A DNA stretch of 43,528 bases from Paenarthrobacter sp. (GTDB lineage: Bacteria; Actinomycetota; Actinomycetes; Actinomycetales; Micrococcaceae): NCBI GenBank assembly GCA_031179305.1, contig JAPSHX010000023.1, positions 11,272 to 54,799 on the forward strand, read 5' to 3'. The notes beneath the pieces were generated by a model. It ran no database searches and was not told the origin of the DNA. It saw only the letters and a list, made by a program, of their open reading frames with translations. Shown here piece after piece: positions 15,925 to 24,020 of the stretch (position 1 is the stretch's first letter; every line of letters begins with the position of its first letter). The position numbers and the translations under genes were made by a program.

Positions 15925-17475
15925 TCAGGTCTGCGGGGCTTCGCCCGTGGAACGTATGCGTTCCAGGACCGCTGTGGTGGAGTGCTCGGGCACGTAATCC
16001 AAGATGGTTACAGTGCCGCCGTAACGTTCCACGGCTTCGGTTTCCTGGAGCATTTCCGGCGTGTAATCGCCGCCTTTGGCGTAGACGTCGGGCTGCAGAA
16101 GCTCGATGAGCGGAATGGGGGTTGGGGTATCGAACACCGTGACATGGTCCACACAGCTCAGTGCGGCGATGACTGCCGCGCGGTCGGCCTCGTGGTTGAC
16201 CGGCCGGTCCGGACCTTTGAGCTTCCGCACGGAAGAATCGCTGTTCAGCGCCACCACTAATACGTCGCCCAGTTGCTTGGCCTGGTTGAGGTAGCGGGTG
16301 TGGCCGCGGTGGAGGACATCGAAGCACCCGTTGGTCAGCACAATCCGCTTACCCTCGCTTCGGTGCTCTTCCACGTGCCGGGCCAACTCAGAATCCGTCA
16401 GTGCAGTATCCGCGAACCCTCGCAGATGCTTTGCCAATTCGTCAGTGGTGCAGACGGAGGTACCTGGCCGATGCACAACAACATCGGCTGCCGCTTGAGC
16501 CAGGTCCACGCTGGTGGTCAGGGGTAATCCGGCAGCACGGGCTATGGTCAGCGCCGCCACGAAAGTATCGCCGGCACCTGAGGCTTGCTTTTCGGCTTGC
16601 GGCCGCGCCCAGGTGCGGTGGGTGGCCGGGTTCCGGGAGTCGCCGTTGGGCCGGATCGTCAGGGTCCCCTCCCGGTCCAAAGTCACGACGACGGCTGCGG
16701 CACCTGAGGTGCGGAGGAGCTGGTCCGCGTGGGCTTCCACAAAGGGACACCTGGCAGCGCCCCCGGGGAACTCAGTCCCAAGCAACCTGGCCGCTTCCTG
16801 CGCATTCGGGGTAGCGAGGTCAGGCCTGAGTTGGGCCCAGCGTCCTGGATAGTGGGCGTCCACAACTACCAAGGTGTCCTGTCGGGCACTGGCAGAGCGG
16901 GCTTCTGAGCCCTCACTTTGAGGTCCTAGATTTTCGAGTATTACATCCCGCACCGCACCTTCCAGGGCGCCGGCCCCGTAGTCACAAAGGACCACGGCTG
17001 ACGAGCCGGGGAGTGCTTGCGGAATGGCAGCGGCCATCTGGCGTAGCCCATCCAAGGGGACCTCCTCGGCGGCATCGTCCAGGCGAAGCATCACCTGCCC
17101 GCCGCTGCTCACGCGGAATTTGGTGGTGGTGGTCATTCCGGCATGCGACACGACGTACGACACGTCCACTCCCGCCGATCTGAGCTGCTCAAGGAGTGTG
17201 TGGCCGCCTGAGTCCTCGCCCACCAGTGAAACGAATCGGACGTCCGCCCCCATCGCGGCGAGGTTCATCGCCGTGTTGGCGGCACCGCCCGGGGCAAAGT
17301 CGCGGCGCTGGACTTGGACCACTGGGGCTGGGGCTTCGCGACAGAACCGCTCAATGGTTCCATCCCACCAGCCGTCAAGGATGGAATCGCCGATGACCGT
17401 CACAACAGGTCGTTCCTCGGCCAAGCGGCCCGGCAACCAGTCAGCCAGACCTTCTTGATTGGATAGGCGTGCCAT
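15925..17475 (-). CDS. hldE: Bifunctional heptose-7-phosphate kinase / heptose-1-phosphate adenylyltransferase, copy 1
   Basis: 516 aa, slightly longer than the usual ~477. The N-terminal pfkB/ribokinase domain opens with TVIGDSILDGW (26-36), has FAPGGAANTAMNLAAMGADV and ends with the anion-hole SGAGDTFVAAL. The C-terminal nucleotidylyltransferase has TNGCFDVLHRGHTRYL with HRGH at about 389-392, and KGGDYTPE. The domain order matches HldE, which phosphorylates heptose-7-P at C1 and adenylylates heptose-1-P to ADP-heptose. The start at 17475 is supported by GGAAGG just upstream; the in-frame extension to 17622 is dropped. The gene diverges from a GT9 gene. A second HldE-like gene is at 19488. 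True sugar specificity is inferred. Confidence 0.88.
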   Translation of the reverse strand: MARLSNQEGLADWLPGRLAEERPVVTVIGDSILDGWWDGTIERFCREAPAPVVQVQRRDFAPGGAANTAMNLAAMGADVRFVSLVGEDSGGHTLLEQLRSAGVDVSYVVSHAGMTTTTKFRVSSGGQVMLRLDDAAEEVPLDGLRQMAAAIPQALPGSSAVVLCDYGAGALEGAVRDVILENLGPQSEGSEARSASARQDTLVVVDAHYPGRWAQLRPDLATPNAQEAARLLGTEFPGGAARCPFVEAHADQLLRTSGAAAVVVTLDREGTLTIRPNGDSRNPATHRTWARPQAEKQASGAGDTFVAALTIARAAGLPLTTSVDLAQAAADVVVHRPGTSVCTTDELAKHLRGFADTALTDSELARHVEEHRSEGKRIVLTNGCFDVLHRGHTRYLNQAKQLGDVLVVALNSDSSVRKLKGPDRPVNHEADRAAVIAALSCVDHVTVFDTPTPIPLIELLQPDVYAKGGDYTPEMLQETEAVERYGGTVTILDYVPEHSTTAVLERIRSTGEAPQT

Positions 17476-17620
17476 GGGGTACCTTCCGGTTGGGCAACAG
17501 TTTCCTGTTCCCCTCAGGTACCCCGCGGCACGCGCTTCACACGCCCGGCCAGAGAGTTTCGCGGCAAAGGGCAGGCCCGGAACAGTGCACAGCAGCGTAG
17601 GCAGCGAAAGGAAGCATCCC

Positions 17621-18796
17621 ATGGAGAACCCGCTGATGAACGTGAACCTCGGAGTTGGACCAGTACTGGAAAAGTTCAGCGACGTGAAGCGGATAGCGGT
17701 CCTCCGGGGTGGCGGATTGGGTGACCTGATCTACACCTATCCCGCCCTAAGCGCGTTCAAAAATGCTTACCCTGATGCCACAGTCACATTGCTGGGCACC
17801 CCGATCCACGCCGCAGTGGTGGCTGCTACGGAAGGTCCCGTGGACGACGTCGAACTGCTCCCCGTTGCGCGCGGCGTTCACGACGGTCCCCGCAACGGCG
17901 AGCGCTTTGAGGATGATGCTGAGGACGTGGCGGCCCAAAAGGCCTTCTTCGCGAGCATGCGGGCCAAGGAGTTCGATATTGCATGCCAGATGCACGGTGG
18001 GGGCCGGTTTTCCAACCCTTTCCTGCTCCGACTGGGTGCACGGCACACCGTAGGTACCCGCACCAAAGATGCGGAGCCGCTGGAGCGCAACCTGGACTAC
18101 GTCTACTACCAGAACGAGCCGGACCGATGGCTGGAGGTGGCGGGTCTTGCGGGAGCTCCCACCATCGTTTCCCCTCCCCTGCTCGCCAAGCCTGAGCATC
18201 AGCAGAACATTGTTGGACTACGGGATCCACAGAGGGCATCGTTGGTGGTGGTCCACCCGGGTGCCACCGATCCGAGGAGGCGCTGGCCGGCGTCGAACTT
18301 TGCTCAAGCCGCCGCGGGCGTAGCAGCCGAAGGCGCCCAAGTATTGATCGTGGGTGACCGTTCGGAGAAGGCACTGGCCCAGGAGGTAGCGGACCTCGCG
18401 GTACGGCACCTCCCGGAGACTGACCGCCATGCTGTGCGTTCCGTGGCGGGCGAGCTGGAGATCGGAGACCTGGCGGCCCTCCTGTCGGATGCAACCGTGA
18501 TGCTGGCCAGTGACAGCGGCCCCCGGCACCTGGCCCAGGCATTGGGGACTCCAACAGTGGGTATTTTCTGGGTGGGGAACGTCTTCAATGCAGGACCGCG
18601 TGGCCGGAGCATGCACCGCATCCAGATGTCCTGGGTGACGCAATGTCCGCGATGCGGAGCGGATATCACGCAGGTGGGATGGACGGCACCGCACTGCGGC
18701 CACGACGACACCGTGGTGAGCGGCATCGCCGTGGCCGACGTTGTTCAGGACGTGCTGGACCTTACGGCCACGAGCCTTCTTCTGCGGGGCAAATAA
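17621..18796 (+). CDS. GT9 glycosyltransferase (heptosyltransferase type), copy 1
   Basis: 391 aa cytosolic or membrane-peripheral transferase of the ADP-heptose:LPS heptosyltransferase family. IAVLRGGGLGDLIYTYPAL near the N-terminus is the acceptor-side GT9 motif, and DSGPRHLAQALGTPTVGIFW near the C-terminus is the donor-binding signature. The start at 17621 has AAAGGAAG upstream; the extension to 17459 overlaps the divergent hldE start and is dropped. A C-terminal cluster CPRCGAD...CGHDD looks like a small zinc knuckle, unusual for GT9. Its last 35 bases overlap the 3' end of the convergent SDR gene. The acceptor is unknown; Gram-positive bacteria have no LPS core. Confidence 0.85.
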   Translation: MENPLMNVNLGVGPVLEKFSDVKRIAVLRGGGLGDLIYTYPALSAFKNAYPDATVTLLGTPIHAAVVAATEGPVDDVELLPVARGVHDGPRNGERFEDDAEDVAAQKAFFASMRAKEFDIACQMHGGGRFSNPFLLRLGARHTVGTRTKDAEPLERNLDYVYYQNEPDRWLEVAGLAGAPTIVSPPLLAKPEHQQNIVGLRDPQRASLVVVHPGATDPRRRWPASNFAQAAAGVAAEGAQVLIVGDRSEKALAQEVADLAVRHLPETDRHAVRSVAGELEIGDLAALLSDATVMLASDSGPRHLAQALGTPTVGIFWVGNVFNAGPRGRSMHRIQMSWVTQCPRCGADITQVGWTAPHCGHDDTVVSGIAVADVVQDVLDLTATSLLLRGK

Positions 18797-19457
18797 GGAG
18801 TTCGCGGACCTCGCTGCCGAATGGCTGGGACAGGGCGAACACCACTGCCTGTGCCACGTTGGCGGGATCGTTGAGCTTGGAATCGTCCTGCGGCTTGTAT
18901 TGTTCGTCCCGGTCGTCGAAGAAGTGGGTCTTCATGCCTCCCGGGATGATGGTGGTGACGCCGATGACGCCACCGGTTTCCGCTGCCAGTGCACGGCTGA
19001 AGCCGATCACTCCGAACTTCGAGGCGCAGTACGCCGTGGCATCCGGCAGCGCCCGAAGGCCCAGTGTGGAGGCGATGGTGATGGCCCTGCCGCGGGATCC
19101 TTTCAGGTACGGCAACGCTGCACGGATTACGGATACCGTGCCCAGGAGGTTCACACCGATAACCTTTTCCCATTCCTCTGCCGGGACGTCGCCTAACTTG
19201 CCGCAGCGGTCGATGCCTGCCGCCGTCACCACACCGTCCAGACCGCCAAGAGTTTCGGCGGCCTCTTTGACGGCAACTTCCACTGCTTCACGGTTGGAGA
19301 CGTCAACTTCCAAGGCTTTGGCCCCTGACACATTGCTGACGTCGCGGTCGAAGACGAAGGGTGTGCCGCCGGCGTCGCGGATGGCTTCCACGATCGCAGC
19401 GCCAAGGCCGGAGCCGCCTCCAGTGACGATGACGCGGCCGGGTGTTTGCGTGTTCAT
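18762..19457 (-). CDS. Short-chain dehydrogenase/reductase
   Basis: 231 aa classical SDR. VIVTGGGSGLGAAIVEAI is the cofactor-binding TGxxxGxG region, and ITIASTLG and AYCASKFGVIG supply the catalytic Ser and Tyr-xxx-Lys. It is the last gene of the seven-gene heptose operon, 30 bases after the second hldE-like stop. It could tailor the sugar nucleotide or the finished glycan, or act outside the pathway. Its 3' end overlaps the plus-strand GT9 by 35 bases, so transcripts from both sides read across each other's ends. Confidence 0.82.
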   Translation of the reverse strand: MNTQTPGRVIVTGGGSGLGAAIVEAIRDAGGTPFVFDRDVSNVSGAKALEVDVSNREAVEVAVKEAAETLGGLDGVVTAAGIDRCGKLGDVPAEEWEKVIGVNLLGTVSVIRAALPYLKGSRGRAITIASTLGLRALPDATAYCASKFGVIGFSRALAAETGGVIGVTTIIPGGMKTHFFDDRDEQYKPQDDSKLNDPANVAQAVVFALSQPFGSEVRELLICPAEEGSWP

Positions 19458-19487
19458 GCGGTTCCTCTCGGTTGATCGGTCTTGTTG

Positions 19488-20897
19488 TCAGCTGACCTTG
19501 GCCAGTGCTGCGGCCAGGCCGCTGGTGGAGCGTGCCGGGTGGAAGGGCACAGTGACGCACCGCCCTCCCCAACCCGCAACCAGGCGGGCTTCCGGCAATT
19601 CTTCGGGAGTGTAGTCGCCACCCTTGACCCAGATATCGGGCTGTATATGTGTGAGGCAGGCTTCGGGAGTGTCCTCGCCGAAGACCACCACCGCGTCCAC
19701 GCATTCGAGTGCCAGCAGCAATTCCGCGCGGTCCTCGACGCTGACGATTGGCCGGCGCGCTCCCTTGAGCCGCCTCACCGATTCGTCGGAATTCAGGCAC
19801 ACGATGAGGCAGTCGCCCATGCTGCGCGCGGCAGCCAACGTCCGGGCATGGCCCGCGTGGAGGAGGTCAAAACACCCACCGGTCGCCACCACCGTGCCTC
19901 CCCTGGCCCGCACAGCATGAGCTAGCTGGGCCCCATCCGGGTGCAGGTCACCGGTGTCAACTAGTTCCAGGCCCTTAAGCTCCACGACGGGACTGGTTTC
20001 AGGCGCTTCAGTCGCCACAGCGAGCGCTGCTGCTCCACCCGCAGCGAGGAAGGCCGACGCATCCTCCACTGCCCTGGTGGATGCCTGGGCGAGGTCCAGT
20101 CCGAGCCCCAAATGCACGGCAAGGCTTCCAGCCAGACGGTCGCCGGCTCCACAAGGATCGCTGACGGTGGTCTTGGGCGCGGGAATGCCATGTGCCGGTT
20201 CACCGGCTGACAGCAAGAGCGCCCCGTCCTCGCCCCTGGTTACCAGAACCGCAGCACTACCCCATTTCTTGAGCAGGTATCGGCCGGCTTCTTCGGCGCC
20301 GGTGCGCGACGGTTCCAACCCACCCGCCTTCGCGGAAGCCAACGCCTCGGCCAGGTTGGGCGTCACGACGGCGATCCCCTCCACAGGCTCGGAACCGGCA
20401 GGATGAGGGTCCCACACCACCGGAACGCGATGGGCGGCATCGCTCAGCGCGGCACGGATATCCGTGTTGGCGGTGATTCCGCGACCGTAGTCGGCCACCA
20501 CAATGGCGTCCGCCGAAGCGATGGCAGTGATCATTTCCCGCGTAGTGGACGGGACGGGGGCGGGCGCGCATCCTTCATCGAACCTGACCATGGGATGCGT
20601 CCCGATTCGCACGCGGGTCTTGGTAGGAGTCGGGGCGAGCGGGGCTCCGGCGAGCACCGACACTCCGGCCAGTGCGCGCCTGAGGTGGCTGGCGCCGTCG
20701 TCGTCCGATACCGCGGTGACCAGCGCGACGTCGTGACCGTCCTGCGCGAGCACGGTAGCCACCAGCCCAGCGCCACCTGCACGACGCCGGACATCGGCGA
20801 CGTCGACAACCGGCACCGGCGCGTCGGGGCTGAGCCGGGTGGCGGCCCCGTTGATGTCGACGTCGAGCAGGACGTCACCCACCACCGTGATCCTCAT
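19488..20897 (-). CDS. hldE: Bifunctional heptose-7-phosphate kinase / heptose-1-phosphate adenylyltransferase, copy 2
   Basis: 469 aa, close to the standard HldE length. VVGDVLLDVDINGAATRLSP opens the pfkB domain; the conserved DAPVPVVD substrate-side motif is cleaner here than in copy 1. DPCGAGDRLAGSLAVHLG is the phosphoryl-transfer site. The nucleotidylyltransferase follows with ATGGCFDLLHAGHARTL (HAGH at about 347-350) and KGGDYTPEELPEA. The ATG at 20897 overlaps the gmhA stop by four bases. The upstream in-frame extension (to 21089) is a shadow of gmhA. Being embedded between gmhA and GT genes, it is the likelier dedicated heptose enzyme. Confidence 0.88.
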   Translation of the reverse strand: MRITVVGDVLLDVDINGAATRLSPDAPVPVVDVADVRRRAGGAGLVATVLAQDGHDVALVTAVSDDDGASHLRRALAGVSVLAGAPLAPTPTKTRVRIGTHPMVRFDEGCAPAPVPSTTREMITAIASADAIVVADYGRGITANTDIRAALSDAAHRVPVVWDPHPAGSEPVEGIAVVTPNLAEALASAKAGGLEPSRTGAEEAGRYLLKKWGSAAVLVTRGEDGALLLSAGEPAHGIPAPKTTVSDPCGAGDRLAGSLAVHLGLGLDLAQASTRAVEDASAFLAAGGAAALAVATEAPETSPVVELKGLELVDTGDLHPDGAQLAHAVRARGGTVVATGGCFDLLHAGHARTLAAARSMGDCLIVCLNSDESVRRLKGARRPIVSVEDRAELLLALECVDAVVVFGEDTPEACLTHIQPDIWVKGGDYTPEELPEARLVAGWGGRCVTVPFHPARSTSGLAAALAKVS

Positions 20898-21625
20898 GGT
20901 TGCCCCTCTCCGGAGGAAGCTGCGCCATATGATCCCGCCCGCCGGGCGACCTCGGCATCGAAGGCCCGGCACACAGCGTGGATGGCGATGAGGTGACCTT
21001 CCTGGGCGTTTGCGGAGATGGCATCCACGGTGATGGCTTGATCGCAGGCGCCGGCCAACGGGTTGGGGTCTGGGCCGGTGAGCGCCCACGTGGTGATGCC
21101 GCGTTCCTTGGCGGCACGGACGGCTTTGAGCAGATTGGGACTGCGGCCGCTGGTGGACAGCAGAATAAGGACATCACCTGCGCGGCCATGGGCGCGCACT
21201 TGGCGGGCGAAGACTTCCTCGTAGCCGTAATCGTTGGAGAGGGCGGTAACGGCGGAGGATTCTGCGTGCAGTGAGATCGCGGAGAACGGTGCGCGTTCCT
21301 CGTCGAACCTCCCAACCAGCTCGGCTGTGAAGTGCTGCGCCTCAGCTGCCGAACCGCCGTTGCCCGCTGCCAGCAGCCGTTGCCCGGAGAGCAGCCGCTT
21401 GGCCAGTTCGGTCCCCCACTCGGACAAGCGGACAGACTGCGAGCGCAGGGACTCCAGTGCGGGAAGGACGTTGTCCAGGTGCTTGGTGACCTCTGCCGTG
21501 TGGTTGGAATCGGTGATCTCGGGAGCCCAACGCCTCGGCACGGTATCAGGAACAGTGGAACCGGTAGTCGCAAGGCCTTTAACAGTTACCGAGCCTTTGA
21601 TAGTCACGGGGCCGTTGATAGTCAC
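20894..21625 (-). CDS. gmhA: Sedoheptulose-7-phosphate isomerase
   Basis: 243 aa, against ~195 for typical GmhA; the extra N-terminus is mostly a tandem repeat. The SIS fold is clear: LAAGNGGSAAEAQHFTAELV, LSTSGRSPNLLKAV and EGHLIAIHAVC carry the substrate and catalytic positions seen in GmhA. It converts sedoheptulose-7-P to D-glycero-D-manno-heptose-7-P, the first committed step. I chose GTG at 21625: GGAAGGAA sits about seven bases upstream and the GTG overlaps the GT4 stop as GTGA. The first 18 codons are three 18-base repeats, the first two of which begin with GTG, so downstream initiation is possible. Confidence 0.88.
   Translation of the reverse strand: MTINGPVTIKGSVTVKGLATTGSTVPDTVPRRWAPEITDSNHTAEVTKHLDNVLPALESLRSQSVRLSEWGTELAKRLLSGQRLLAAGNGGSAAEAQHFTAELVGRFDEERAPFSAISLHAESSAVTALSNDYGYEEVFARQVRAHGRAGDVLILLSTSGRSPNLLKAVRAAKERGITTWALTGPDPNPLAGACDQAITVDAISANAQEGHLIAIHAVCRAFDAEVARRAGSYGAASSGEGQP
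21572..21625. repeat. 18-base tandem repeat at the gmhA start
   Basis: Three units read on the minus strand from 21625: GTGACTATCAACGGCCCC, GTGACTATCAAAGGCTCG and a diverged GTAACTGTTAAAGGCCTT. They encode VTINGP, VTIKGS and VTVKGL. The first codon of the first two units is a possible start codon. Confidence 0.85.
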
Positions 21626-22887
21626 AATGCCGTTCCTTCCAATGGTTCCAGGCGTTCTTGCTGCCGGGACAGATCCGCCGCCAGAACTGACCGGTAGGCC
21701 TTCTCGGTATCCGCCGCGATGCGTTCCCACGAGTAACGGGAGCGCGCCCGGCGTGCTCCGGCACGGCCCATGTCGGCGCGGAGCTCCGCGTCTCCGAGCA
21801 GCTTTCCGAGCGCCTCAGCGAGGGCTTCTGGATCACGGGGAGGGACGTGCAGCCCCGTTTTCTGGTCCACCACTGTCTCGCGAAGCCCGCCCACGGCCGC
21901 GGCCACCACGGGCACTCCGCAAGCCATGGCCTCGAGGGGCACGATGCCAAAGGGCTCATACCAAGGCGTGCAGACCACGGCGTCGGCGCTCCGGAAGATG
22001 CCGGGCATGGCATCCCGCGGGACTTGCCCTCGCATGGTCATTTTGTCCTCGACGCCGAGCTCCTTCGCCATGGCCCTGAGCCGCTGTGCTTCAGGATCTT
22101 CTTCGAGGTTGAGGGCATCGCCGGACCCGCCAACAACCAAGAGTTCGACGTCGTTGAAGCCCGCCTCCGCCAAGAGGGGCAAAGCCTGGATGATCAGGTC
22201 CACGCCCTTGCGTTGCACGAGGCGTCCCACGCTCAGAATCCGATGCGTGCGGGGCTTGGGTTCGGCGTCGGACGTTCCTGGGAATAAGTTGAGGTCCACG
22301 CCGCAGGGCGCGATGGAAATCTTTGACCGGCTGATGCCTAAGGCCTTAAGTTCGAAGACCTCGTCCGGGCAGGTGGCTATGACCCAGTCGGCGGTGCGAC
22401 CCACCCACGGCTCCAACCATTCCCTGGCTGGCGGGCTGGTATCGGCAGCGCCCTGGTGCCTGCGTTTTACGGAGCCGAGGGCGTGGAAGGTCTGCACCAC
22501 AGGAACAGGGTCGGCGGCTCCTGCCCGCCGGGACGCTTGGATGGCAGCGAGGCCGGACATCCAAAAATGCGAGTGCACCACGTCCGGGAGCTCGCCGGCC
22601 CAGTCGGCGCAGATGCCGTCGGCCAGCTCTCCCATGAACGGCAGGAGATCGTCCTTGGGGATACGTTGCGCAGGCCCGGCGTCCACGTGAACCACCGTGA
22701 GCCCCGCCCCCACATTCACCCGATCTGGTAGCCCGGGGTCATCCCGCCGCGTGTACACCGTGACTTGATGGCCGCGATCGGCCAGAGCTGATGAAAGCGC
22801 CGCCACATGGACGTTCTGCCCTCCGGCGTCGACGCCTCCCAGGGCAGCCAGCGGACTGGCGTGTTCGGAGACCATGGAGATTTTCAT
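21622..22887 (-). CDS. GT4 glycosyltransferase
   Basis: 421 aa GT-B fold retaining glycosyltransferase. The N-terminal GGVDAGGQNVHVAALSSAL is the glycine-rich loop shared by MshA and sucrose-phosphate synthase-like enzymes. VVHSHFWMSGLAA, LSVGRLVQRKGVDLIIQALP and YEPFGIVPLEAMACGVPVV are the canonical donor-binding blocks (last with the E-x7-E pair). Such enzymes use nucleotide-activated sugars. Its ATG overlaps the previous gene and its stop overlaps gmhA, so it is embedded in the heptose operon; whether the donor is ADP-heptose is unknown. Confidence 0.88.
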   Translation of the reverse strand: MKISMVSEHASPLAALGGVDAGGQNVHVAALSSALADRGHQVTVYTRRDDPGLPDRVNVGAGLTVVHVDAGPAQRIPKDDLLPFMGELADGICADWAGELPDVVHSHFWMSGLAAIQASRRAGAADPVPVVQTFHALGSVKRRHQGAADTSPPAREWLEPWVGRTADWVIATCPDEVFELKALGISRSKISIAPCGVDLNLFPGTSDAEPKPRTHRILSVGRLVQRKGVDLIIQALPLLAEAGFNDVELLVVGGSGDALNLEEDPEAQRLRAMAKELGVEDKMTMRGQVPRDAMPGIFRSADAVVCTPWYEPFGIVPLEAMACGVPVVAAAVGGLRETVVDQKTGLHVPPRDPEALAEALGKLLGDAELRADMGRAGARRARSRYSWERIAADTEKAYRSVLAADLSRQQERLEPLEGTAL

Positions 22888-24020
22888 GGGTGCGTCCTCT
22901 CTGTGTCATGGCTGGCGTCGGGGTCATGGCTGGCGTCTGTGTCATGGCTGGCGGGGTCAAGACTGGCGTCGGGGTCAAGGCTGGCGTCAGGGTCATGGCT
23001 GGCGGAAGCCGTACCGGGTTGCGGAAGGCTTCCCCGGGGCGTGTCCTTGGGGAGTTCGGCCAGGAGTTCGTCCCAGGCCCGAAGAAACTTTGCCAGTCCG
23101 TAGCGTTGCAGTGCAGCCTCGCGGGCGACCATGCCCATGGCGTAGGCGTCATCGGGGTCGTCCAGCAGTCGCCGGGCGAACTTCTGGAGATCGTTGACGT
23201 CGTTGGAGACCAGGCCTGCGCCGTGCGGAATGGCCCGGCTCGCCTCGGTGGTGGCCAGCGCGAGGACGGGCATGCCAAGATGCATGGCTTCCAACAGGGC
23301 CAACCCCAACGAGGTCCAGCGGAGCGGGTGAAGGTACAGGCGGCAGCGGGCCAGTTCCTGGTGGAGTTTGGCGGCGGGGACGTCGCCGGCGATGCGGAGC
23401 CGTTCCTCGCTGAGGCCAAAGCCTTTCAGGTTCAGTGCTTCCGGCAAGGCCTCCGTGCCCATGCCGAACACCCGCAACGGTCCTACACCTGCAAATCCCG
23501 GGAGAAGGTCCGTTCCTGTGACGCGTCCGCGTCGAACAGGTTCGTTGACCACCACGCCCATCTCTTCCCGCTCACCTGTGTACAGGCGTCCAGGGTCCGG
23601 TATGCCGTGCTCGATCACCGTGGTGGTTGCCGTGCCCGTGTCCCAGAAGAGCTGGTTGAAATAGGTCACGTGCACCACCGGAATGGTGCTCTGGTCCGCC
23701 AACGGGTGCAGCGTGAACGGGACGTCGCCCTTGGGAGTGTTGTGCTCGAGGTAGACGGCGGGCAAGCCCACGCCTGGGCGGCGGCCGAGTGTTCGGGCCA
23801 CCGCTGCGATTTCCTCCGGCCGCTGCAGGACCACAACGTCCACGCTGCCGGGGTCCAAAGTGTCCAGATCCACCTCTTGGGCGGCGGCGGGCCACTCACG
23901 GCCGCCTCGCCCCAAACCCCACGCGCCGCCGTCGGACGATTTTGGGAGCAGGTACTCATGCTGGCCGCGGACAAATGCCTCCATCCATCCGCCGTGGACG
24001 TGCCACACCAGGATCCTCAT
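22884..24020 (-). CDS. GT4-like glycosyltransferase with repeat tail
   Basis: 378 aa. The Rossmann-type start MRILVWHVHGGW and the C-terminal TSLGLALLEAMHLGMPVLAL block mark a GT-B glycosyltransferase; YLHPLRW precedes the donor-site glutamates. Motifs are weaker than in the neighbouring GT4. The last ~35 residues are a tail of SHDPDAS/SLDPDAS repeats with no role in catalysis. ATG at 24020 overlaps the GT9 stop by four bases and has AAAGG upstream; a TTG three codons earlier is rejected. Probably adds a sugar to the heptose-containing glycan. Confidence 0.8.
   Translation of the reverse strand: MRILVWHVHGGWMEAFVRGQHEYLLPKSSDGGAWGLGRGGREWPAAAQEVDLDTLDPGSVDVVVLQRPEEIAAVARTLGRRPGVGLPAVYLEHNTPKGDVPFTLHPLADQSTIPVVHVTYFNQLFWDTGTATTTVIEHGIPDPGRLYTGEREEMGVVVNEPVRRGRVTGTDLLPGFAGVGPLRVFGMGTEALPEALNLKGFGLSEERLRIAGDVPAAKLHQELARCRLYLHPLRWTSLGLALLEAMHLGMPVLALATTEASRAIPHGAGLVSNDVNDLQKFARRLLDDPDDAYAMGMVAREAALQRYGLAKFLRAWDELLAELPKDTPRGSLPQPGTASASHDPDASLDPDASLDPASHDTDASHDPDASHDTERTHP
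22903..23007. repeat. 18-base tandem repeat, C-terminal tail of GT4-like gene
   Basis: Six units of the GGGTCATGGCTGGCGTCG type, one shortened to 15 bases, cover 22903-23007 and encode the Asp/Ser/His/Pro-rich tail. All unit lengths are multiples of three, so expansion or contraction would keep the frame. The regular pattern without unique spacers excludes CRISPR. Confidence 0.85.

Noticed and set aside
22903..23007. Regular 18-base repeats that might suggest a CRISPR array
   Set aside because: Units are directly tandem with no spacers and encode an in-frame protein tail.
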